Part shown: positions 42,340-51,290 of the stretch, one piece after another
How the letters are laid out: each line of letters begins with the position of its first letter
Position numbering within the stretch: position 1 is the first letter of the stretch
DNA from: Parachlamydia acanthamoebae
Lineage (GTDB): Bacteria > Chlamydiota > Chlamydiia > Chlamydiales > Parachlamydiaceae
NCBI RefSeq assembly: GCF_000875975.1
Contig: NZ_BAWW01000008.1
Location: 124,001 to 188,000, forward strand
Direction: 5' to 3'
DNA: 64,000 nucleotides
Made by a program: the position numbers and the translations under genes
Notes under the pieces: generated by a model
What the model was told of the DNA's origin: nothing
The model's database searches: none
Seen by the model: the letters and a program-made list of their open reading frames with translations, nothing else

Positions 42340-43743
42340 CTACACTTTACTCTTTAAACGTATTTTATTCACCCCATTTAATGCAGCCACACGGTAACCT
42401 TCTGCGTAGGTGGGATAGTTAAATACATGGTCGATAAAATAATCGATGCGCGCTCTAAAGCTCATCGCTATTTGACCAATGTGAATCACTTCTGTCGCAC
42501 TACGCCCGATTACGTGCACACCTAAAATTTCTAAAGTCTCGGCGTGAAACAAAATCTTAAACATCCCCGTATTGCTACCTGCAATGTGGCTACGTGCAAT
42601 TTCATAGTAATAGGCGCGCCCTACCTCGTAATGAAATCCCATATGTTCCAATTGCTCTTCAGTATACCCGCAACTTGAGATCTCAGGAATTGTGTAAATC
42701 CCAATCGGGTAAACGGAAGGGAAATAATGTGTTTGCACACCACACGCATGCAAAGCCGCCAAGCGCCCTTGTTCCATGCTTGTGGAAGCTAGACAAGGTC
42801 CGCCAATTACATCCCCAACTGCATAGATATGAGAGGACTCTGTTTGAAAAAGCGCATTCACTGGGATATACCCTTTTGAGTTTAACTTTAATCCTGCATT
42901 TTCTATGCCCAAAGTATCCACATTCGCTTTTCTTCCCAAGGCATATAGCAAACAGTCGGCCTTGCAAACTGTCCCATCTTTAAATTTCACAACAGCCTTG
43001 TTTCCTACGCGGGAAATTTCTTCCGGCTCCTTATGCCCCATAAATTTTAAACCAATATCTGTTAAAGCTGTCTGTAAATGAATGCCAATTTCGGCATCAA
43101 CAAAAGGTAGAATATGTTCTTTTTTATCAATGATGGTGACTTCTGTTCCTAGAGCTGCAAAAAAGCTGGCGTACTCGGACCCAATAATCCCACCCCCTAA
43201 GACAAGCATGCTCTTAGGAACAAAGTCTAAACCGAGTAAGCGGGTTGAATCTAAGATGACATCATCATCAAAAGGGACTTCGGGAGGATTGCGGGGTTGC
43301 GATCCTGTCGCAATCATAAACATCTCAGAACGAATCTGATACAACTGCCTAAAATCCGCATTTGTAATTGTCATGCGATTAGAGGCTTCGAAGTACGCAT
43401 TTCCCTGGATAAATTGAATGTTATTTTTTTTGAATTGTCTTTGGAGCATATGCTTTTCTTCATCAATGACTTTATAAAGACGATTATTCAAGTCATGGAT
43501 GGAAACTTCTTGAATGAAATGGGCATCCCCATAAAAACTTCGCTCATGATAGCGCGTTAAATCGATGATTGCTTCGCGTAAAGTTTTAGATGGAATAGTC
43601 CCTGAAAATAAGCAATTCCCTCCCGGCTCCGGGAGTTTTTCAATAACCACGACTTTTTTCCCAAGCTTAGCAGCCTGAATCGCGGCTTTCTGCCCAGCAG
43701 GTCCAGCCCCAATTACAGCAAGATCCACATTTATCTGTTCCAT
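42340..43743 (-). CDS. sthA: Soluble pyridine nucleotide transhydrogenase SthA
   Basis: A flavoprotein of the disulfide-reductase family: FAD motif GAGPAG (12-17), a second Rossmann motif GGGIIGSEYASFFAALG (about 181-197) and YAVGDVIGGPCLAS (about 310). The redox pair is incomplete: GGNCLFSGT has C44 but T49 where lipoamide dehydrogenase has the second Cys, the hallmark of SthA. It balances NADH and NADPH in the cytosol. The frame is open to 43830, but ATG 43743 with AGGAA upstream gives the family N-terminus. Confidence 0.9.
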   Translation of the reverse strand: MEQINVDLAVIGAGPAGQKAAIQAAKLGKKVVVIEKLPEPGGNCLFSGTIPSKTLREAIIDLTRYHERSFYGDAHFIQEVSIHDLNNRLYKVIDEEKHMLQRQFKKNNIQFIQGNAYFEASNRMTITNADFRQLYQIRSEMFMIATGSQPRNPPEVPFDDDVILDSTRLLGLDFVPKSMLVLGGGIIGSEYASFFAALGTEVTIIDKKEHILPFVDAEIGIHLQTALTDIGLKFMGHKEPEEISRVGNKAVVKFKDGTVCKADCLLYALGRKANVDTLGIENAGLKLNSKGYIPVNALFQTESSHIYAVGDVIGGPCLASTSMEQGRLAALHACGVQTHYFPSVYPIGIYTIPEISSCGYTEEQLEHMGFHYEVGRAYYYEIARSHIAGSNTGMFKILFHAETLEILGVHVIGRSATEVIHIGQIAMSFRARIDYFIDHVFNYPTYAEGYRVAALNGVNKIRLKSKV

Positions 43744-43930
43744 AGCGCATATTCCTGTTGTGGAAATTTTTGACCAACTACAAAAATTTGCAGCCATCCT
43801 TGTCCTTGGTATAACCTTGATCATCCACATTCATTTTAAATACTCAAGATTTTTTTATGTATTTCACTATATTGCATATTCTCTTGTTTGTTATAATAGG
43901 ATTAGACTGGTAACCCGGGAGAAGAGAACA

Positions 43931-44362
43931 ATGGCCAAGACAAATTTTACAAAAGTTGAGGAAGCTTTAGCGGAAGGCTTACGCAAAATGACAGTCAGCA
44001 AGCTCTTAAATGAAGCTGACCAACACACAAAAAAGCAGGAAAAATCTAACAAAGATGAGCTTTCACTTTTAGTTGCATCTCTTCGTCACGAATTCACATG
44101 GTATGCGAAACGCGATGAATACTTTGTGCTCAAATTGGAAGTGGAAAAAGGCCATATCAAGCAATTACTCAAACAAAAAGATCCTTATACGAAAGAACAA
44201 ATTGCTGAGTTGGAAGAATTAAAAACTAAAATCGAAAAATACAAGAAAAGCGTAGAGCCTGAAAATTCAGATTCTGAAAACGAGCGTATTATTGAATCCG
44301 AATTGAAAAGTCAAAAAACAAAACGTTTTAACACTCGAGACAAATGGTTGCCTTTGCATTAA
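43931..44362 (+). CDS. Hypothetical coiled-coil protein
   Basis: The 143 residues are almost wholly charged and helical, with heptad-like runs (IAELEELKTKIEKYKKSVE). There is no membrane segment and no signal. The frame extends back to 43760, but the ATG at 43931 is preceded by GAAGAG and removes an unlikely hydrophobic leader, so that start is used. A strong terminator follows. Function unknown. Confidence 0.6.
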   Translation: MAKTNFTKVEEALAEGLRKMTVSKLLNEADQHTKKQEKSNKDELSLLVASLRHEFTWYAKRDEYFVLKLEVEKGHIKQLLKQKDPYTKEQIAELEELKTKIEKYKKSVEPENSDSENERIIESELKSQKTKRFNTRDKWLPLH

Positions 44363-44385
44363 AGGCCGAGCAAGCTCGGCCTTTT
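44361..44385. terminator. Strong bidirectional intrinsic terminator
   Basis: AAAGGCCGAGC (44361-44371) pairs perfectly with GCTCGGCCTTT (44374-44384) around a two-base loop. TTTT and AAA flanks serve both strands. It separates the coiled-coil gene from convergent rpmB. Confidence 0.92.
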
Positions 44386-44388
44386 ACT

Positions 44389-44673
44389 TTAGCTAGCTTT
44401 ATGCTGAGAACGCACTTGGCGAACATATGCAGCTACCCCACCCTCTTTCTTCTCAAGAGTGCGCAATCCTGAAATAGACAAATTAGGAATGCTGACAAAG
44501 CGGTTTTCTTCTGCAAGCCATAATTTACGATCTGCTAAATTTGCTTTAAAGCGACGCTTTGTTTTGCCTGTCACTTTAAGACCAATTCCTTTTTTCTTTT
44601 TCGCAATACCACGGATAGCATATTTAAATCCGCGCGTTGTTTTTTTTCCAGTTACTGGACAAACCTTAGACAT
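44389..44673 (-). CDS. rpmB: 50S ribosomal protein L28
   Basis: The 94 residues begin MSKVCPVTGKKTTRGFK and contain TKRRFKANL, then LRTLEKKEGG, all typical of L28. Only one of the usual cysteine pairs remains (C5), i.e. a C-minus form. The frame is open to 44745, but ATG 44673 is preceded by GGAG at 6 bases and gives the standard start. Confidence 0.93.
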   Translation of the reverse strand: MSKVCPVTGKKTTRGFKYAIRGIAKKKKGIGLKVTGKTKRRFKANLADRKLWLAEENRFVSIPNLSISGLRTLEKKEGGVAAYVRQVRSQHKAS

Positions 44674-44860
44674 GAAAATCTCCAGAATAATAGCGTATTG
44701 TATATGTAAAGAGCGTAGTGTAACATAAACTCTCTTACCAAACAAGTAGTTTTGTCAGGAAAAACAAACAATTGTTTGCTCTTACCTTATGCGTCCATTT
44801 CAGATATTCCCCTAATCCCACGACTCAGAAAAGCTCAATGACGACTCAAAAGGAATTAAA

Positions 44861-44900
44861 TAAAAAGCTACAGAACAATATTCTTATTGCCCTGTAGCTT
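44861..44900 (-). terminator. Intrinsic terminator of the Ser/Pro-rich gene
   Basis: AAGCTACAG (44865-44873) pairs with CTGTAGCTT (44892-44900), with an inner CAATA (44876-44880) and TATTG (44885-44889) stem. On the minus strand TTTTTA follows. It lies 25 bases after the stop at 44926. Confidence 0.85.
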
Positions 44901-44925
44901 AATTTTATCTCAACTAACCTAATTG

Positions 44926-47010
44926 TTAATCTTCACCTTGATAACTGCTATCAATCAACCACGAATCAGTGATTGAATTAGTAATATTACTAGAGCTTCC
45001 AGCATCTACTATCCTCTGCTGCAAGGATATCGTTTCTTTAGGTGCGTTAGCACTGGTAAATGCACGAGCCATTCGGAAGAAAGGTTCTCTTCCATCGCGT
45101 GGCAGGAGCGCTTCCTCATCAATCTCTTTTAGCTTATTCAAGCTATCTGTCATACGTTTACCACGCTTCATTATCGCATCGGTAGTGTTTTGATACACAA
45201 CATTTGGATTTGATCTTGCTGCACGGATCGCTAACAATTCTCTCATCGCTCTTTCATACTTATCTGCGTTACTCACATAATCTCGTAATTTAGACAATTT
45301 AGTATCAGTATCGTTAAATGCTTTGTTTAGCAGATTAAATGCAGACTGTAGTTGTCGTTCGTTACGAGGTTCTAAACCTACAATTTGCCTGAATTCCTCA
45401 AATTTTTCTTTGAGATTCTTGTATGACTCACTAAATACACGAGCAAATTCTATAATAGCATCTGCTTGCCGAATGATCTGATTATTATTAATAGTAGGTC
45501 CATTACCAGTTTCGGTTGATGGTTCAAGTTCTCCCGAACTATTGACATCTTCGCCTTCATCTTCATGTCCCCCCAGATCTATTCGTCTTTGTGCCACACG
45601 ACTCTTCAAATTGTCGTCTACACGAGGCTGAGGCGGAGCTAAAGGTCGTGGAGGCTGAGATGATGAATTAGGCATGCCGATAGGGGGGGGAGTTGGTATA
45701 GTGGGCTGCGGCGGTGGAGCTGGAACATAAGGTGGAGCATCAGGTATTAAGTGTGGCTCTGTAGGAATTTCAGCTTGCACTTGAGGCTCAGGAGAACCTA
45801 AACGCGTATCATCTGGTTGCTCTTCTTCCCGCTGCACTACTGAACTTCTTGGAATAGGAAGATCATCTAGCGGTCTTGGTCTTTCCGGAGATACATTTCT
45901 AGAACCAGCATCTAAAGATCCTCGCCTTGCAGAACTATCTTCAGCTTTTTTTGAAGAACTTAGATCTAATGAACGTGTTCTGTCTCTTCTATAAGTATTA
46001 CCAGAAAATGAATCATTACCTTGTCTTGAAGATCCAAATGATGTTGAAGCAGATCCATTACCGCCCTCGCTTGATTCAGAAGCTTCATCTTCACTATCAC
46101 TTAACTCTTCTCTTTCACTTCGAGGCTGTTCTTGGTCATCTACACGATCTGAATCATCTGCGAAACGTAAATTGCCGCGGCTTGAGACTGACCCACTGCT
46201 AATTTCTTTTTCAGAAGGCTCTCCTTCATCAAGTTGAATACTTCCTCTTACAGTTTCGGATAACGAACCACTTGAGCTTTGGGAAGACGATTCAGATCCA
46301 GAATCATCTCGGGCTGAGAATTCAGATCCATGAGTCGTTGATCCCGCATCAGTACTTAAAGAGGAGGAACTCGTCTCTGCGCAAGAAGAATCTGTTGATG
46401 GAGATGATGAGGAAGAATGGGCTCCTAAATGAGAATCGTCTTCTGAGAAAGAATCGGTGTCTAAGAGATCGTTAGTTGCGTCATTTCTTGAATCTTGAGG
46501 ATCTTGTCTTGTGCTTTCAGTTGAATCTAGACTTGAATCTTGAGGGTCTTGCTCATACCCATGGATCCATCCATGCTTTTTTTCGAAGGGTAGGTATTCT
46601 TTTTTATGAGATGAGTAAAAACTCTCGATAGCTCTATCTATCTCGCGTGTTTCATCAGATCCGATAAGCTTTTTTAAATCGTCATTTTTATTGATGTCTT
46701 TGATTCCAACACGTCTTGCTAGATCTTCTATTTTTTTAATCCTCTCTTGTGTCAAAAAAGCACCATTTTTTTTCCCAAAGGCAATAAAATGCAATACACG
46801 AAGTTGTGTCAGCTTCTTTCTATCCTTTCGAAAGAAATTACGAAAACTTCCAAAAAGCCCAACTTCTTCAAGCGTGCCATCTTTTTTCACAACAAGGCTA
46901 CCACCAATCCATTTTTTTTTCGAAAATTTCTTTAAATCCTCAAGATAATTATGACCGGGTTTATCGTAATGATTATTAAATTTATAGTCCCGGTAATTAA
47001 AATCATTCAT
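44926..47010 (-). CDS. Acidic serine-rich, proline-rich candidate effector
   Basis: I do not recognise a family. Residues 1-140 form a basic, folded-looking domain. About 155-420 is low-complexity Ser/Asp/Glu (runs such as SSSSSPSTDSS), likely disordered and rich in potential phosphorylation sites. About 420-520 is proline-rich (PAPPPQPTIPTPPPIG, then SQPPRPLAPPQP), of the SH3/profilin-binding type. About 540-694 is helical and charged, ending in WLIDSS. This layout recalls host-directed proteins such as chlamydial Tarp, but no specific similarity is claimed. The start at 47010 follows AAAGGA; the frame is open to 47157. The promoter at 47110-47139 serves it. Confidence 0.6.
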   Translation of the reverse strand: MNDFNYRDYKFNNHYDKPGHNYLEDLKKFSKKKWIGGSLVVKKDGTLEEVGLFGSFRNFFRKDRKKLTQLRVLHFIAFGKKNGAFLTQERIKKIEDLARRVGIKDINKNDDLKKLIGSDETREIDRAIESFYSSHKKEYLPFEKKHGWIHGYEQDPQDSSLDSTESTRQDPQDSRNDATNDLLDTDSFSEDDSHLGAHSSSSSPSTDSSCAETSSSSLSTDAGSTTHGSEFSARDDSGSESSSQSSSGSLSETVRGSIQLDEGEPSEKEISSGSVSSRGNLRFADDSDRVDDQEQPRSEREELSDSEDEASESSEGGNGSASTSFGSSRQGNDSFSGNTYRRDRTRSLDLSSSKKAEDSSARRGSLDAGSRNVSPERPRPLDDLPIPRSSVVQREEEQPDDTRLGSPEPQVQAEIPTEPHLIPDAPPYVPAPPPQPTIPTPPPIGMPNSSSQPPRPLAPPQPRVDDNLKSRVAQRRIDLGGHEDEGEDVNSSGELEPSTETGNGPTINNNQIIRQADAIIEFARVFSESYKNLKEKFEEFRQIVGLEPRNERQLQSAFNLLNKAFNDTDTKLSKLRDYVSNADKYERAMRELLAIRAARSNPNVVYQNTTDAIMKRGKRMTDSLNKLKEIDEEALLPRDGREPFFRMARAFTSANAPKETISLQQRIVDAGSSSNITNSITDSWLIDSSYQGED

Positions 47011-47109
47011 AAAAAATCCTTTGTAACGAAGACATGTGGCATACTTAAACAAGCGCAAATTGCAAATAGAATGCCAGTCTTTCAAATAAACTACATTAAT
47101 ATCAAAAAT

Positions 47110-47139
47110 ATTATAGCAATAAAAAGCAAATACAGTCAA
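47110..47139 (-). promoter_or_regulatory. Near-consensus promoter of the Ser/Pro-rich gene
   Basis: On the minus strand TTGACT (47139 to 47134) and TATAAT (47115 to 47110) are 18 bases apart. The predicted start near 47103 leaves a leader of about 90 bases before the ATG at 47010, long enough for post-transcriptional control. Confidence 0.75.
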
Positions 47140-47560
47140 ATTTATTAATAAAAACACAACAACATAAAAAATTATTTAAATAAACCATTGCAAGATTCTT
47201 TTTATTAGATTAGATCCGGCGTGATTTTATTTTCTTGTTTTCCATGCAAGAACACTAAGTAGCAATTGCATAAACAAAATTTAATTTACAGTCGAATTTT
47301 TCATAAAAAACTTTTGGAAAGCAAAACCACTTATTATACATTAAAAATATACACAAATGTAAGTGGATCAATCCACAAAAATTTGTTTGATAATACTGAA
47401 GTAATGATTGTCTTAGATAATGGCTTAGAGCAAAGCATCTCATGCCATTTTTTATGCAGAACAGATTGCAAAAAACAAATTTTATAATGATAAGTTGAGT
47501 TGATTTGGACACGTCAGATACAGAGAACTTTTACTCAAAAAAAGACGCAAACTATTTTTA

Positions 47561-47592
47561 CCAGGCTGAGAAATGATTGTTTCTCAACCTGG
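47561..47592 (-). terminator. Intrinsic terminator after metG
   Basis: CCAGGCTGAGAAA (47561-47573) pairs with TTTCTCAACCTGG (47580-47592) with one C-A mismatch and a 6-base loop. A TAAAAATAG sequence follows on the minus strand. It is nine bases beyond the metG stop. Confidence 0.7.
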
Positions 47593-47600
47593 TTATTTTC

Positions 47601-49643
47601 CTAGGACACAACGCTTCCTGGAGCTAAATTTTCAATAGAGAGAACCTCTAAGGAATCTTGCCACTGACCAGCTAAAACCATGCCTTGACTCTCAATTCCC
47701 ATTAAAATGGCGGGCTTTAAATTTGCAACAACCACAATTTTCTTTCCTATGAGTTGCTCAGGCTTATAGGCCAGGTGAATGCCAGAAACAATGGTTCTTT
47801 TTTCGAAACCGAGATCCACCAAAAGCTTTAGCAGTTTTTTACTCTTAGGAACAGGAACGGCCTCGAGAATTTGTCCCACTCTCAGATCGAGCTTTTGAAA
47901 GTCTTCGATTCCGATTACATCTTTAAGAGCCGTATATTCTTGGGATTTTGGCTGAGTCATTGTTGTTGCCTGTTTTAATTTATCTATTTCTTGCTGAATT
48001 TGTTCATCTTCAATTTTCTGGAATAAAATCTTTGGCTGCAACAACGGCTGACTCACCGGAATAGGAGTTTGAGCCACGGTATTCCAATCTTGCGTTTTTA
48101 AAGGCGAAGAATATCCAAGCATCTTCCAGATTTGCTCTGCGGATTCAGGAATAATAGGGAATGAAATAAGCGCCAAGAGCTTTAAGCAATCTAAACAACA
48201 AGCAATGGTTGTCTCCATACTTGCACGAGTCGCCTCTTCACGCGCATCCTGCCAAGGACGCTTTGCATCAAAATAGACATTCCCTAACTGCGCTAGCTCC
48301 ATAACGATTTGGCTCGCGCGTCGTAATTTAAAAGTATCGTAACTTTGAGCCGCTTCTTCAACTAGCCGCTGCATATTTTCCAAAAATCCTAAATCGATCG
48401 GTTGCAAATCTTTTTTTTGTGGAACACGCCCTTCACATTGCTTATGAGCGAATACGAGAACGCGATTAACAAGATTTCCATATTTACCGAGTAATTCAAT
48501 GTTGCAACGCTGCTGAAAATCTTTCCAAGTAAATTCGGAGTCAGATGTTTCAGGTGCATTCGCCGCAATCGCATAGCGGATTTGATCTGGTGTGTACCTT
48601 TTGAAAAAATCATCTAAATCGATGTACCAACCATCTGATTTACTAAATTGCCTACCCTCTAAGTTGTAAAATTCGTTCGCGGGAAGCTCATCAACTAATT
48701 TATAAGGCTGGTTTTGTCCCATTGTCATCGCAGGAAAAATGGCCGCATGAAAAGGGATATTATCTTTTCCAATAAAATTGACTAGCTGAGTAGACTGATC
48801 ACACCAGTAATCTTTCCAACTCTCAGGAGATCCTCGCAATTCGGCCCACTCTTTTGTGGCAGAGATATAGCCAATCGGAGCATCAAACCATACATATAAC
48901 ACTTTCCCTTCGGTATCTGGCAACGGAATCGGAATCCCCCAAGTAGAATCGCGTGTGATGGCTCGTGCATGGAGATCTTTGATGTAACCTTTGGCAAAAT
49001 TACTCACATTGGGTTTCCAATTTTTGCTATCAATCCATTCTAAAAGACGTTCTTTAAACAGATCTAGGACCAAAAACCAGTGTTTCGTTGGCTTTAGAAT
49101 CAATGGAGCGTCTGTCAGTTTGGAGCGAGGATTCTTTAAATCTGTTGCTTCGTAACTAGCACCACATTTTGTACACTCGTCTCCACGCGCATTTTCATAG
49201 CCACATCGAGGGCATGTTCCAACGACATATCTATCCGCTAAAAAACGTTGATCGACTTCTGAATACAATTGCTCGGTTGTTCTTTCTTCGATATATCCAT
49301 TTGCCAGGAGGTCTAGAAAGTATTGATGCACAGTTTCTGCATGTCCTTTCCAGGTTGTTCGAGAATAATGATCAAAGGAAAAATTCAATTTCTTGAACAA
49401 GTTGAGGTTCACTTCGTGGAAAATGTCGACGTGTTCTTTGGGAGTTCTTCCGGCGAGCTCAGCGCTCATTGTAATAGCCACCCCATATTCATCTGACCCG
49501 CAGACATATAAGACGTTATTTTTTTGTAATCTTTGAAAACGAGAGTAACAGTCGCCTGGGAGATAAGCCCCTGCAATGTGACCAAAATGAAGAGGACCAT
49601 TTGCATAAGGTAATGCGGAAGTGACGAGAATTTTTTTTGTCAT
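47601..49643 (-). CDS. metG: Methionyl-tRNA synthetase
   Basis: The 680-residue enzyme has the class I signature PLHFGHIAG (HIGH, H19-H22), two zinc knuckles in CPRCGYENARGDECTKCG (about 144-161) and a KMSKS variant RQFSKSDGW near residue 335. The C-terminal about 110 residues (DLRVGQILEAVPVPKSKKLL, then GIHLAYKPEQLIGKKIVVVANL) are the EMAPII/Trbp111-like tRNA-binding domain. FSKS in place of MSKS is a mild deviation. It charges initiator and elongator tRNA-Met. Confidence 0.95.
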   Translation of the reverse strand: MTKKILVTSALPYANGPLHFGHIAGAYLPGDCYSRFQRLQKNNVLYVCGSDEYGVAITMSAELAGRTPKEHVDIFHEVNLNLFKKLNFSFDHYSRTTWKGHAETVHQYFLDLLANGYIEERTTEQLYSEVDQRFLADRYVVGTCPRCGYENARGDECTKCGASYEATDLKNPRSKLTDAPLILKPTKHWFLVLDLFKERLLEWIDSKNWKPNVSNFAKGYIKDLHARAITRDSTWGIPIPLPDTEGKVLYVWFDAPIGYISATKEWAELRGSPESWKDYWCDQSTQLVNFIGKDNIPFHAAIFPAMTMGQNQPYKLVDELPANEFYNLEGRQFSKSDGWYIDLDDFFKRYTPDQIRYAIAANAPETSDSEFTWKDFQQRCNIELLGKYGNLVNRVLVFAHKQCEGRVPQKKDLQPIDLGFLENMQRLVEEAAQSYDTFKLRRASQIVMELAQLGNVYFDAKRPWQDAREEATRASMETTIACCLDCLKLLALISFPIIPESAEQIWKMLGYSSPLKTQDWNTVAQTPIPVSQPLLQPKILFQKIEDEQIQQEIDKLKQATTMTQPKSQEYTALKDVIGIEDFQKLDLRVGQILEAVPVPKSKKLLKLLVDLGFEKRTIVSGIHLAYKPEQLIGKKIVVVANLKPAILMGIESQGMVLAGQWQDSLEVLSIENLAPGSVVS

Positions 49644-49645
49644 AT

Positions 49646-50311
49646 TTATTTTACAGGTTGAGTGTCTTCGGGTAAAATTTTGATTTTCAATTCTTTCGGC
49701 TTTTGTACAATGAGGACTTCCACTTCAGTTCCGGGAACTTCCTTCCAACCAATTAGAATTTGTGTTTCAACATCAACATACAAGGGACCTGGGATGGTAA
49801 AAGCATACTCGGGAGTAATCGCCCGCGGTGATGGAGAAGGACATGAATGTTCTGTTTGAAAACCATCCAAGGAAACATGCTTATCTCGAATAATCTCTTG
49901 CTGGGTTTCCGATAAGCTCCCCCATGAGACATAGTTTCCCGGGTACCTTTTTTTTAAAAAGGTCCAATCTAAAGAAGTTTTTCCAAATAATGTGATTGTA
50001 TTGGGAAAAATGCGTCCCGTTTCACGACAAAAAGTTGCCTGAGAAAATTCAAAAATACGATTATCATATTGATGAAAATTGTATAGAAAACGTACGACTT
50101 TTTCTTTTGTTTCAAGACTTAAATCTCGCGCATACCGCAAAGGCAGCCCACTATAAGGGCTTACGCTATCCGGCTGTCTAGAGATCCATATTCCTATTAC
50201 ACATAAAACAACAAGCAATACAAAAACGCCTAAGATGAGCGCACTAAAAAAAATGGCGTCATTAGGTGTTACCGCAGCGATGTAAAAATCAATTGCATAA
50301 GTAAAGAACAT
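49646..50311 (-). CDS. Hypothetical membrane-anchored protein
   Basis: One strong hydrophobic helix (about residues 20-46) is followed by a soluble domain of about 170 residues with no motif that I recognise. Its composition is mixed, with beta-prone C-terminal strands (TEVEVLIVQ, LKIKIL). It lies two bases before metG and 11 bases after rpoZ on the same strand, so it belongs to the yicC-gmk-rpoZ-metG run. Function unknown. Confidence 0.55.
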   Translation of the reverse strand: MFFTYAIDFYIAAVTPNDAIFFSALILGVFVLLVVLCVIGIWISRQPDSVSPYSGLPLRYARDLSLETKEKVVRFLYNFHQYDNRIFEFSQATFCRETGRIFPNTITLFGKTSLDWTFLKKRYPGNYVSWGSLSETQQEIIRDKHVSLDGFQTEHSCPSPSPRAITPEYAFTIPGPLYVDVETQILIGWKEVPGTEVEVLIVQKPKELKIKILPEDTQPVK

Positions 50312-50322
50312 CTAAAATCCAT

Positions 50323-50610
50323 TTAGATGTTTTTTCTTGGTGGTCTTTTGGATGATTCAGGTTTTGAATGAGCCTGAGGCTGATTCGTTGTGTCGACATG
50401 TGTGATGATTTCATCAAAACGATCTTTGTCTTCAGAAATTTCAGCTAAAACTTGTAAAGCACGATTTTGGCTGTCAGTTCTCACACGCGCATCACGGCCT
50501 GTTTTAATCATATTTTCTGCTAGTTTAATCGCATAGTTAACAAGATCAAACTGATTTCCAAATTTGCGACTTATCTTTTCATTTGTTAACGAACTTTTAC
50601 TACGATCCAT
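50323..50610 (-). CDS. rpoZ: RNA polymerase omega subunit-like protein
   Basis: The 95 residues contain the omega core: NEKISRKFGNQFDLVNYAIK, then AENMIKTGRDARV and ALQVLAEISE, matching the pattern 'G.RFDLV..A..RA......' and 'K....AL.EI'. It follows gmk directly on the same strand, and gmk-rpoZ is a widely conserved pair. The C-terminal 30 residues are a polar tail. As I recall, the Chlamydia gene in this position (CT031) was first listed as hypothetical. Omega stabilises beta-prime in RNA polymerase. Confidence 0.75.
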   Translation of the reverse strand: MDRSKSSLTNEKISRKFGNQFDLVNYAIKLAENMIKTGRDARVRTDSQNRALQVLAEISEDKDRFDEIITHVDTTNQPQAHSKPESSKRPPRKNI

Positions 50611-50666
50611 GGATTCTCCTTAGTTAAACAAAATCAAAAAAACATTTTAATCAAATTTTCGCGTCA

Positions 50667-51290
50667 TCAATTCTCTTGATGAGATTTGCCGCGATTTTTG
50701 TGTACTTCGGCTATTACAATACTTCTTAAAATATCATAGGCAACTTCTAAATCATCATTAATCAAGTGATAATCATAGAGAGAAGCCGCCTTTAATTCAT
50801 CTTCTACGATGGCTAAGCGTTTTTCAATCACGCGACTTTCTTCCGTATTACGTCGAATCAACCGTTCTTTTAAAACATCAAGTGAAGGTGGCAAAACGAA
50901 AATAAAAGTTGCCAAAAGTTTCCCCATTAATTGTTTTGCACCTTGCGTATCAATCACCAAAACAACATGTTTTCCACTTTTTTGCTGATCTGTTATCCAC
51001 TTTAACGAGGTTCCGTAATAATACCCATAAAGCTTAACATATTCAAGGAATTCCCCATCTTCTATCGCTTTCTGAAAATCGGCTTCGCTAACAAAGTGGT
51101 AATGGATTCCAGGAATTTCCCCTTGTCGAAGAGGACGAGTTGTCGTCGAAATACTCTGCACAACATTAGGGAATTCTTGCACAAGTTTTTGAACAAGTGT
51201 CGTTTTACCTGTCCCAGCGGGAGCACTTAGAATAAAAATTAATCCGTCTTTCAAATCCCCTAATGGCGATTGTGGAATGTTACTCGACAT
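50667..51290 (-). CDS. gmk: Guanylate kinase
   Basis: P-loop SAPAGTGKTTL (22-32), GMP site STTTRPLRQGEIPGIHYHF (about 48-66), and RLIRRNTEESRVIEKR for the lid region. The length of 207 residues is normal. It phosphorylates GMP to GDP. The start overlaps the end of yicC by 11 bases and rpoZ follows, the common yicC-gmk-rpoZ order. Confidence 0.95.
   Translation of the reverse strand: MSSNIPQSPLGDLKDGLIFILSAPAGTGKTTLVQKLVQEFPNVVQSISTTTRPLRQGEIPGIHYHFVSEADFQKAIEDGEFLEYVKLYGYYYGTSLKWITDQQKSGKHVVLVIDTQGAKQLMGKLLATFIFVLPPSLDVLKERLIRRNTEESRVIEKRLAIVEDELKAASLYDYHLINDDLEVAYDILRSIVIAEVHKNRGKSHQEN

Larger units (their letters stand above)
47011..47600. other. AT-rich intergenic region
   Basis: This holds the promoter and 90-base leader of the Ser/Pro-rich gene and the metG terminator. 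The middle (about 47160-47520) has overlapping short frames on both strands without ribosome sites or recognisable products; I see no gene there. Confidence 0.6.

Noticed and set aside
43760-43930. Hydrophobic extension upstream of the coiled-coil gene
   Set aside because: The frame is open, but no ribosome site precedes it, it overlaps the possible sthA leader, and ATG 43931 has a good site.
45900-46480. Open plus-strand frames across the Ser-rich region
   Set aside because: They are shadows caused by low-complexity serine codons on the other strand.
47266-47487. 73-codon plus-strand frame in the gap before metG
   Set aside because: AT-rich composition, no ribosome site and no recognisable motif; a minus-strand frame overlaps it equally well.
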